Assembly (NCBI GenBank): GCA_016719135.1 | Contig: JADKAV010000024.1 | Location: 1 to 35,639, forward strand | Reading direction: 5' to 3' | Length of the DNA: 35,639 bases | From: Micrococcales bacterium | GTDB lineage: Bacteria; Actinomycetota; Actinomycetes; S36-B12; UBA10799 | Shown: positions 24,730 to 31,271 of the stretch, piece after piece | Numbering within the stretch: the first letter of the stretch is position 1 | Layout: each line of letters starts with the position of its first letter | Made by a program: the position numbers and the translations under genes | The notes under the pieces: model-generated | The model's input: only the letters and a program-made list of their open reading frames with translations | Database searches by the model: none | Told to the model about the DNA's origin: nothing

Positions 24730-25496
24730 CGGCGGGGGCTTCGGCTCAAGGCGTCCCCGATGGCCACCCCGGCAGGTCGGGAAGCCAGGTAGCGGGTCTC
24801 GCCGTGCACGCCCAGACCGATGCTGGCGAACGTGTCGATGGCTTGCGGGTACCACAGATGGATACCGTCGCCAGCGGTCACCCAATCGCCTTTGTTCACG
24901 AGGTTCACCCAGGTGCCGACCTGACCGGTGGGGAAGTGGCCGCGGAATTCCGCGAGCGTTTCGCGCCACCATCGGCGTGCCATGGGACTGCCGATAGTCA
25001 GTAGCAACTTCACGCGAGTGTCCTTGGGCAAGTAGTGCAGAAGGTCGAACGTGACCACCGAACCCAGACTGTGCCCGACGATGATCAGGTCGCCCTTGGG
25101 AAGTTGTTCCATGCAGCGCGCGCGAACCGCGGAGCGCACCTCGGGCTGCGCCCGGTAGCGCTGGATCTCCGGCATCCGGTTCATGAGGAACCGGGTGACC
25201 CACTCCTTGGGGAAGAAGTCGTACGGGCTGGTGGGCCGGCTGGTGAAGGGGTGCATCGACTGCCGCACCATGCGCTGGTGGCGGGCGTAGTCCAGCCACG
25301 GCTCGGTCAGTTCGATGTCGCGTGCCGGCATGGCGGCCAGAACGTCGTGCAGGACGTCGGAGTAGTCCAGTTGGACGGTGTCGACCTCGTCGGGCAGCGT
25401 CTGTCGTCCAGCAGCGACCAGACCTGTGTTGATGGCTCCCACCCAGTCGCCGCTGTCGGCGTACCGGCCGTGGACGAAGACCAGCGACGTGCTCAC
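24726..25496 (-). CDS. Alpha/beta hydrolase (esterase/lipase-like)
   Basis: The 256-aa protein opens with LVFVHGRYADSGDW, the HG oxyanion-hole strand, and has the nucleophile elbow IIVGHSLGSVVTFDLL near residue 140. A downstream loop NKGDWVTAGDGIHLW (Asp candidate) precedes a conserved-looking VHGETRYL (His). The middle carries RHQRMVRQSMHPF, an unusual insert. The substrate is unknown. The gene is coupled to the nitrilase. A minus-strand TACCCT 7 nt upstream of the GTG at 25496 supports this start. Confidence 0.82.
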   Translation of the reverse strand: MSTSLVFVHGRYADSGDWVGAINTGLVAAGRQTLPDEVDTVQLDYSDVLHDVLAAMPARDIELTEPWLDYARHQRMVRQSMHPFTSRPTSPYDFFPKEWVTRFLMNRMPEIQRYRAQPEVRSAVRARCMEQLPKGDLIIVGHSLGSVVTFDLLHYLPKDTRVKLLLTIGSPMARRWWRETLAEFRGHFPTGQVGTWVNLVNKGDWVTAGDGIHLWYPQAIDTFASIGLGVHGETRYLASRPAGVAIGDALSRSPRR

Positions 25497-25502
25497 GGAT
25501 TC

Positions 25503-25508
25503 AGGGTA
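25503..25508 (-). promoter_or_regulatory. Putative -10 (TACCCT) of the alpha/beta hydrolase-nitrilase operon
   Basis: TACCCT on the minus strand ends 7 nt before the GTG at 25496, pointing to a leaderless mRNA. Confidence 0.35.
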
Positions 25509-25532
25509 AACCCGGGGTGTTGGTGGCTCTGC

Positions 25533-25616
25533 CGAGTGTTGAGTTGTTGCGGCTGCCCGATGCCCGAGTCCCGATGCCCGAGTGTCGCGGTGCCCGGGAC
25601 AACCGCGCAACACTCG
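25533..25616. repeat. 84-bp element with 9-bp inverted ends and internal tandem repeat
   Basis: CGAGTGTTG (25533-25541) and CAACACTCG (25608-25616) are perfect inverted ends. Inside, CCGATGCCCGAGT is repeated with a 14-bp period (from 25558 and 25572). The element fills most of the space between copZ and the hydrolase gene. It could be a small non-autonomous repeat or a strong cruciform or terminator. Confidence 0.5.
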
Positions 25617-25617
25617 A

Positions 25618-25830
25618 CTACACGAGCTGGTAGCCGCCAGCCTCGGACAGGGCCGCGCGGATCTGCTCATCGGTCAGGGTCTGATCGGTCTCCACGACCA
25701 CTGTGGAGGTCCCGTCCGCGACGAGGTTGATCTGCACATCGGTGACGCCGGTCACCGCGGACAACTCCTCAGCCACCGCTTTTACGCAGTGCTCACAGGT
25801 CATTCCTTGCACGTTGATCTGCTGTTTCAT
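25618..25830 (-). CDS. copZ: Copper chaperone CopZ (heavy-metal-associated domain)
   Basis: The 70-aa HMA domain has GMTCEHC (Cys 12 and Cys 15), the Cu(I)-binding CxxC, followed by VAEELSAVTGVTDVQINLVA and a C-terminal LSEAGGYQLV. It should carry Cu(I) in the cytoplasm to an exporter and to CsoR. The ATG at 25830 overlaps the end of csoR (ATGA). No copper ATPase follows; the next gene is an unrelated hydrolase. Confidence 0.95.
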   Translation of the reverse strand: MKQQINVQGMTCEHCVKAVAEELSAVTGVTDVQINLVADGTSTVVVETDQTLTDEQIRAALSEAGGYQLV

Positions 25831-26105
25831 GATCGCACCAATCTGGCAATCGCTGCCGTTATCTCCATGACCTTGGCCTCGGGGTCCACCCCGTCCTGGC
25901 TGGCCTCCCGCACACAGGCCTGCAGGTGCTGCTCGACCAGTTGGATCGCGAACGACTCCAATGCGCGGGTTGTGGCGGACACCTGTGTGAGGACGTCGAC
26001 GCAATCGTTGTCGTCCTCGATGAGGCGTTGCAGACCTCGCACCTGACCCTCGATACGGCGCAGGCGGTTTACCTGTGCCTTCTTGGTCTCTTCACTGGTC
26101 TGCAT
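25827..26105 (-). CDS. csoR: Copper-sensing repressor CsoR
   Basis: The 92-aa helical protein has Cys35, His60 and Cys64 (DNDCVDVL, EQHLQAC), matching the Cu(I) site Cys36/His61/Cys65 of M. tuberculosis CsoR. RLRRIEGQVRGLQRLI is the conserved DNA-binding helix. Copper release of the repressor should allow expression of csoR-copZ. A good RBS (GGAGG on the minus strand, 26114-26118) precedes the ATG at 26105, and a likely operator lies at 26134-26150. Confidence 0.95.
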   Translation of the reverse strand: MQTSEETKKAQVNRLRRIEGQVRGLQRLIEDDNDCVDVLTQVSATTRALESFAIQLVEQHLQACVREASQDGVDPEAKVMEITAAIARLVRS

Positions 26106-26130
26106 GGGCGGTACCTCCGGTTCCCGGAAC

Positions 26131-26150
26131 ACCATACTTGCCAGGGGTAT
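26131..26150 (-). promoter_or_regulatory. csoR promoter and CsoR-type operator
   Basis: ATACTTGCCAGGGGTAT (26134-26150) carries the ATAC...GTAT ends and GGGGTAT half-site of CsoR operators. On the minus strand the TATGGT hexamer (26136-26131) overlaps it as a -10, so bound CsoR would block RNA polymerase. Confidence 0.5.
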
Positions 26151-26308
26151 TCCAGGGTCGGGTCTGCGGGTGGGCCGAGCCGAGTCTGTGGCCTGTCTGG
26201 ACCGTCCGCGAATCCACGCAGTCGGGCTTGCGCGCTCAGTTCTGCGACCGCCACGACCCCGAGCGAACCGTCCCTGCGTCGCGGATGGCGCCCAGCAGGA
26301 CACGAGGC

Positions 26309-27628
26309 TCACTGTTTTGCGTTTGTCGACTTCCGGCGACGGCGCAGCCACTCGTAGCCAAAGCTGGCCGCGAACACGAGGATCAGGGTGATCCAGGTGC
26401 TGGCCGGCCCTGTGCGCACCGCTTCGATCAAGAGCAGGGTGAACAGCACCGCGTTGGCGACGATGGCGCCGATCAGCAGTCCACGGCGTGCGCCGGTGTG
26501 GGCACGCAACTTCAGATGCCCGAGGCTGACCGCGGCGTACACGAGCAAGAAGGCCAAACTCGTCATCTGACCGACCGCGGACAGCTGGAAGAAGACGACC
26601 AGCGCAATGACGCAGATCGCGGCCGCGAGAAGGGCCATGTTGCCGACCCTTCCCACCGGTCGGGTCAGGGGGCGGCTGATCTCGCCCTTCTCGGCCACGT
26701 CGTAGCCGATGTTGGCCGAGGCGAAAAGTGTGGCGTTGACCGCGGAGGCGGTTGCCAGCAACGCAGCAATGGAAACGGCGACGAAGCCGATTCGGCCTGC
26801 AGCGGCTTGACCGGCGTCGGCCAGCAGGTGTCCGACCGTATCGGTGTGCTGGGTCAGGTCGAGCAACATCACCACTGCCGTCGAGATCACCACATAGACC
26901 ACAGCGACGATCGCCAGGGCGGTGTACAAAGCCCGCGGCAGGTTGTGCTTGGCATCGACCATGTTCCCGCCGGCGGTCGCGGCCACGCCGAAGCCCTGGT
27001 AGGTCACGTAGAGCAGCGCGGCTGCCGAGAAGATCCGGAGGGTCCCGCCGGGTGCTGCCTGGCTGATCCGGTCGGGCTCAATATGGGTCACCGCGAAGGC
27101 GAGGAACCCCACAAGCACGACCATCTCGATCCCGATGATCGCGGTCTCCGATCGGCCCACCAGCTTGGAGCTGATCAGGTTTACCGCGGTGAAGATGACC
27201 ACCACCCCGACGCCCACGACCCGGCGCAGTTCCTGGCCGCTGTTGTCGGCCAAGGCGGCGACGTACTCGGCGAAACCAGCGGCGTACAGGGCAGTCGCGA
27301 TGATGTAGGCCGCGTACTGGAACACGTTCAGGCCGCCTGCGACAAGGCCCTCCCCGAACGCGTCCCGCAAGTAGACCGCAGCACCTCCGCGGCTGGGATA
27401 GGCCGAGCCGAGTTTGGCGTACGAGTAGACGGAAAGGGCGGCGACCACTCCGGCGATGACGAAGGCCAGCGGCAGCATGCCACCACTGGTCGAAGCAGCT
27501 AAGCCGAGCAGCGTGTAGAGCCCGGCGCCCATCATGCCGCCGACTGCGAGTGCGGTTACCGAACCGAACGACATGGCCGATCCCGCTGTCGAACCTGTCG
27601 CGGAGTTGCCCGGACTGATGCCCCGCAT
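26309..27628 (-). CDS. APC family amino acid permease
   Basis: The 439-aa protein has about 12 helices. It begins ALAVGGMMGAGLYTLLG, the glycine-rich TM1 of the amino acid-polyamine-organocation family, then AYPSRGGAAVYLRDAFGEGL in TM3 and YQGFGVAATAGGNM in TM6. It should import an amino acid or amine by cation symport. The C-terminus is basic (YEWLRRRRKSTNAK). A minus-strand TAGGGT (27635-27640) ends 7 nt before the ATG at 27628, again suggesting a leaderless message. It has no close functional partner. Confidence 0.9.
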   Translation of the reverse strand: MRGISPGNSATGSTAGSAMSFGSVTALAVGGMMGAGLYTLLGLAASTSGGMLPLAFVIAGVVAALSVYSYAKLGSAYPSRGGAAVYLRDAFGEGLVAGGLNVFQYAAYIIATALYAAGFAEYVAALADNSGQELRRVVGVGVVVIFTAVNLISSKLVGRSETAIIGIEMVVLVGFLAFAVTHIEPDRISQAAPGGTLRIFSAAALLYVTYQGFGVAATAGGNMVDAKHNLPRALYTALAIVAVVYVVISTAVVMLLDLTQHTDTVGHLLADAGQAAAGRIGFVAVSIAALLATASAVNATLFASANIGYDVAEKGEISRPLTRPVGRVGNMALLAAAICVIALVVFFQLSAVGQMTSLAFLLVYAAVSLGHLKLRAHTGARRGLLIGAIVANAVLFTLLLIEAVRTGPASTWITLILVFAASFGYEWLRRRRKSTNAKQ

Positions 27629-27933
27629 CAGGACACCCTAGCGTCATCCAGACGGCCTTGATCGACTTCGAGGTCTGTGGGGCAGGGTCGGCACTCTCTG
27701 CGGGATCGCGGATCGATGAGTTCGTAGCGGGGAGCAACTTTAGGCCAGCGATCGGCTGCCCATCACCGGTTGCTCGGGTTGTGCACAGGTGCTGTTGCGC
27801 GGGGTCGGTCGTGTCGTACCCGGGTCGTAGCGTTTGTGGTGAGGGTCGGGGCGGGTTGTGCACAGGTTCATTCGGACTATTGCCCGGGCACATCTATCGT
27901 ACTAGTGTTCGAAGTAGAGGGGGAGGGGGGATC
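27629..27933. other. 305-bp intergenic region between the APC permease and HNH gene 2
   Basis: No gene is seen. It holds the permease -10 (27635-27640, minus strand), two 15-bp direct repeats GGGTTGTGCACAGGT (27776-27790 and 27853-27867), whose TTGTGCACA core differs by one base from the actinobacterial DnaA box TTGTCCACA, TCGTACCCGGGTCGTA at 27814-27829, and the SOS-like box at 27897-27912. Confidence 0.6.
27895..27930 (+). promoter_or_regulatory. SOS box, -10 and RBS of DUF222/HNH gene 2
   Basis: TCGTACTAGTGTTCGA (27897-27912) matches the LexA consensus TCGAACNNNNGTTCGA at 11 of 12 defined positions. TATCGT (27895-27900) overlaps it as a -10. GGGAGGGGGG (27921-27930) is the RBS for the ATG at 27934. 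LexA binding would occlude the promoter. Confidence 0.6.
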
Positions 27934-29150
27934 ATGCACCAGCACCATCAGCAGTACGAACACCGGCGGTGTCGTTGCCGGGTCTGATCGCTTCTCTGCA
28001 CGCGACGGTGGACGCGATCGTGGCCGCGGACCCGTCTGGTGAGTCGTTGGATGAGGTGGCTGGGGCGATCGAACAGTTGCATGTGATTGCCCGCAAGGTG
28101 GATGCCGCGGAGATGCGACTGCTGGGCGGCTATGACGCCGCGGGTGGGGCCCAGATCGCCGGGCACCGCACCACCGGTGATTGGCTGGCCACCACCACCG
28201 GGATCACGTCGGCGGCCGCGGGGTGGCGGGTGCATACTGCCCGGGCGTTGCGCGATGACCTGCCTGAGACGGCGACCCAGCTAGCGCGCGGGGCGATCAG
28301 TCTGGAACATGTGCGGGCCATCCGCGGTGCCCGCCGGATCCTGGGCGAGGACTACGCCGGTATCGAGGCCACGGTGGCCGGGATCGCAGCCCAGCACACC
28401 GCCGCGGATCTACGCACCATCCTGGAAGTGATCATCCAGCAGTACCGTCCGGAGGTCCACGACGACCTGGCCGAGCACGACCGGGCCCGCCGCCGGGTGG
28501 ACCTGTCGCCGGGGCTGGACAACACTGGATTCCTCAACGGCTGTTGGACGCCGCCACCGGTGAAGCGTTGGCCGCGGCGTTCGGGACGTACGCCGCACCC
28601 ACCGGCCCGGATGACTCCTGCAGCCCGGGCAGCGCCGCGCCGACGCCCTGGCCGAGATCGCCGGGCGCGCCGCTGATACCACTGACCGGCCCACAGGCAC
28701 CGGGCACGTCACGATCACCGTGACCCCGACCAACTCACCACAGGACTCAGGGTGCGCTGGCCCTCGGGGCTGCTGATGTCGCGGGTGGAGGTCGCCGAAC
28801 ACACCTGCACCGCCAAGGTCTCCCTGGTCGTGGGGCTCACGACCGATCAGGTCCACTGGCAGCCCCTGGCGGTCGGATTCGCGCAACGGTACGCCACGAA
28901 AGCTCAGCGTGCCGCGCTGGCCGTGCGCGACGGTAACGGCTGCATCCATCCCGGCTGTATCGTCCCGGCGCACCGCTGCATCGCCCACCACATCCGGCCC
29001 TGGGCCGCCGGCGGGCCCACCGACCTACCGAATTTGGTGCTGGTCTGCCGCTACCACCACCGCCGTATCCACCACGGCCACCTGCACATCACCCAAACCC
29101 CCACCGGCGCCTACACCACCCCCGACCGACCCCCACCGGACACCGGATAG
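27934..29150 (+). pseudogene. DUF222/HNH endonuclease-like (13E12 family) gene 2, multiply frameshifted
   Basis: From the ATG at 27934 the frame breaks after about 10 codons, resumes at 27969 (SLPGLIASLHATVDAIVAAD), and breaks again near 28541, 28627 and 28724, the last three in G or C runs. Pieced together it gives a DUF222 domain (EQLHVIARKVDAAEMRLLGG, RAISLEHVRAIRGARRIL), GLLDAATGEALAAAF, QRRADALAEIAGRA and a C-terminal HNH domain: VRDGNGCIHPGC, HRCIAHHIRPWAAGGPTD, NLVLVCRYHHRRIHHG. The HNH Cys/His set looks complete. Repaired length is about 406 aa. It may be an active but misassembled copy or a decaying one. Confidence 0.8.
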
Positions 29151-29264
29151 AACCAGGTGTCCGAGCGCCTGGCGAGAACGAAGACCGCAAGCCGCTGTGA
29201 GGTTCGCAATCGCACAGGCGGTGCAATGTCGCACGGGCCGCGATCAGGCCCGAGCCACCCGCTG

Positions 29265-29283
29265 CCGTCACTGTCTGTGACGG
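29265..29283. promoter_or_regulatory. Perfect 7-bp inverted repeat upstream of the thioesterase gene
   Basis: CCGTCAC and GTGACGG flank TGTCT, ending 17 nt before the ATG at 29301. It could be an operator or the terminator of the upstream HNH gene. Confidence 0.35.
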
Positions 29284-29300
29284 TTGGAAGACTCGGAAGC

Positions 29301-30079
29301 ATGACTGATCTGGACCACGCTCTGGCTCTCAAGCCCGACGGGGATGACTGGCTGGCTGAAGTCCCTCAGGGCTGGGATCAGGGGCGCACGACATTCGGAG
29401 GCCTCGTCGCCGCGTACCTCGTCCGCGCCGCGCAGAACGCCGACAGTCGTTCGATCCGAAACGCCGACGTGTACTTCCTGGAGCCCGTGCCGCCCGGTCC
29501 GATCCGCCTGTCGGTGGACGCAGTGCGCGCGGGTAAACACCTCACGCAACTCGAGATTGGACTGACCAGCGGTGAGAAGCGGGCAGCCATGGGCCGCTTC
29601 TTGCTGGGATCCGCGCAATCCGGTTCCTTCGACGCCACACCGGTGCCACCCGCACCCGAGAAGGCGCTCGACGACTGCATTCGGATGCCAGTGCTGGAAG
29701 GCATCACTCCGAAGTTCCTGGAGAACTTCGATCTACGCGTCGGCGAGGGCGACGTGCCCATGAGCGGATCCGACCGCGCAGTCGCTGGCGGTTTCGTGCG
29801 CAACCTGGGGCCTGCGCAGGGACCGGCTGCCCTGATGACGCACATGGATGCTGGCCGCCACCGCAGCTGGCGCTTCTGAACCGACCGGCGGCGGCGAGCA
29901 GCGTGCGCTGGCATGTCGCGTTCCACGCGGATGTCGACGAAGCCGATGGGCAGTCGTGGTCGTGGTTCAGGTGTGAGGCGCAATGGCGCAGCGGACCGCT
30001 GTCGACGGTCACAGGCATGCTGGTCCGCGACGGACGGCCAGTGGCCTTCAGCGAGCAGACCATCGCGATGTACGCCTGA
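29301..30079 (+). CDS. Acyl-CoA thioesterase (TesB-like hotdog), frameshifted
   Basis: The protein has two hotdog halves, typical of TesB-like or acyl-CoA thioesterase II proteins of actinobacteria. The first contains GWDQGRTTFGGLVAAYLVRA and IRNADVYFLEPVPPGPI. The second contains FHADVDEADGQSWSWFRCEA, MLVRDGRPVAFSEQTIAMY. The reading frame breaks near 29849-29853 (GATGCTGG, probably GATGCCTGG); the repaired product reads MDAWPPPQLALLNRP, typical for the family, and is 259 aa. It would hydrolyse acyl-CoA in the cytoplasm. It lies convergent, 1 bp apart, to the next gene. Confidence 0.85.
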
Positions 30080-30080
30080 T

Positions 30081-30539
30081 TCACCCCAGGCGGATCCGTC
30101 CGTCGATATGCACCTCGAGATGCCGGATGTGACCGAGTCCGGGCAGCGGTACGTGGACGTCGGAGAACTGCGCCTGACCAGCCAGTTCCAGGACGGCCCC
30201 GGAATCGCTGGTCTGCAGGTCCAGCGGAACAGTGATGTTCCCGGCACTGGCCGAGCCGGAGAAACCCTCACCGGACCGACGTCCGCGGAAGACCAAGGTG
30301 CCACTGGTGATCTGATGGATCAGCGCCTGCAGTTCGGGATCAAGCAGGGGATTCCCGGTCGCGACCCGATCGATGCGGACCGTGAATTCGAGTTCATGTT
30401 CCGACAGCACGCCGTCCACGACCGGTGCCGTGGCTTGAATGCTCAACGGGCCGATGCGGTTGGTCCGGATGTGCATGTGACTGCCGTCGCTGACGACCTC
30501 CCTCCCCATGGCAGCGGTGTTGGAATCGTTACTGTCCAT
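30081..30539 (-). CDS. YceI-like domain protein (tentative)
   Basis: The 152-aa product contains SHMHIRTNRIGPLSIQA, ELEFTVRIDRVATGNPLLDPELQ and SGNITVPLDLQ-like strands. The TGNxxLDxxL block resembles the ASIDTGNxxRDxHL segment of YceI lipid-binding beta-barrels, but the match is partial. There is no signal peptide, so a cytoplasmic small barrel is likely. The ATG at 30539 is supported by a TAGGCT hexamer 9 nt upstream on the minus strand; a GTG at 30578 would extend it by 13 residues. The gene is divergent from the YhhN gene. Confidence 0.5.
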   Translation of the reverse strand: MDSNDSNTAAMGREVVSDGSHMHIRTNRIGPLSIQATAPVVDGVLSEHELEFTVRIDRVATGNPLLDPELQALIHQITSGTLVFRGRRSGEGFSGSASAGNITVPLDLQTSDSGAVLELAGQAQFSDVHVPLPGLGHIRHLEVHIDGRIRLG

Positions 30540-30587
30540 AGCGCCCGAGCCTAAGCCTGGCCGGCTCAACCGTGGCACACTGCCGAC

Positions 30588-31271
30588 ATGTTCCAGCCTC
30601 GCTTCGCCCCAGGCTGGTTCGTCGCGTACGTCGTGGTGGCTGGACTCAACGTGGTCGGCGGGTTCCTGGATGCCCCGGAACTGCGCACAGTTACCAAACC
30701 CCTGTTGATGCCACTACTGCTGGGATTCTTCGTGGCGAGCCTGGGTGGCCTGGACCATCCGCTGGCCACCTGGGTGAAGCGGGCACTGGTCTTCTCCTGG
30801 CTGGGAGACGTCCTGTTGATGGGTGATGCCGACGTGTTCTTCATCCTCGGTATCGCCGGGTTCCTGGGCGCGCAGATCTGTTACATCGCTGGATTCGGCC
30901 CGTTCATCGAATTGGGGCCACTGCGCGCCAAGCCGTGGCTAGCCCTGCCGTACGTGGCAGTGGGCATGGCATTACTCGTGACGCTGGCTCCGGACCTTGG
31001 GGTGCTGTTCGTCCCCGTGACCATTTACGCCGTGGCGCTGGTGACCATGGCCGTCCTGGCGGTCGGTGTCTCCCCGACGACTGCTGTTGGAGCCGGCCTG
31101 TTCCTGATCTCCGACAGCCTGATCGCGTTGACCGAACTCTCCGACCGGCTATCCGATGCCGCTGGCACCTGGATCATGCCTACCTATGTGGTCGGCCAAG
31201 CGCTGATCGTGGTCGGGGTCCTGCAGAACTTGGGACGGCTCACCACGGCACCGCAGATGGTCCGTCGCTGA
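30588..31271 (+). CDS. YhhN/TMEM86 family membrane protein (lysoplasmalogenase-like)
   Basis: The 227-aa protein has about eight helices with the family blocks TKPLLMPLLLGFF, VFSWLGDVLLMGDADVFF, GAGLFLISDSLIALTEL and YVVGQALIVVGVLQ. The conserved aspartates (GDVLLM, SDSLIA) are the probable catalytic residues; mammalian TMEM86B hydrolyses lysoplasmalogen. The bacterial role is not known. CACACT lies 7 nt upstream of the ATG at 30588. Its 3' end overlaps the minus-strand GGDEF-EAL gene by 32 bp. Confidence 0.88.
   Translation: MFQPRFAPGWFVAYVVVAGLNVVGGFLDAPELRTVTKPLLMPLLLGFFVASLGGLDHPLATWVKRALVFSWLGDVLLMGDADVFFILGIAGFLGAQICYIAGFGPFIELGPLRAKPWLALPYVAVGMALLVTLAPDLGVLFVPVTIYAVALVTMAVLAVGVSPTTAVGAGLFLISDSLIALTELSDRLSDAAGTWIMPTYVVGQALIVVGVLQNLGRLTTAPQMVRR

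Noticed and set aside
26075..27502. Plus-strand 475-codon frame opposite the APC permease
   Set aside because: It consists of Gln/His/Asp-rich antisense translation of membrane helices.
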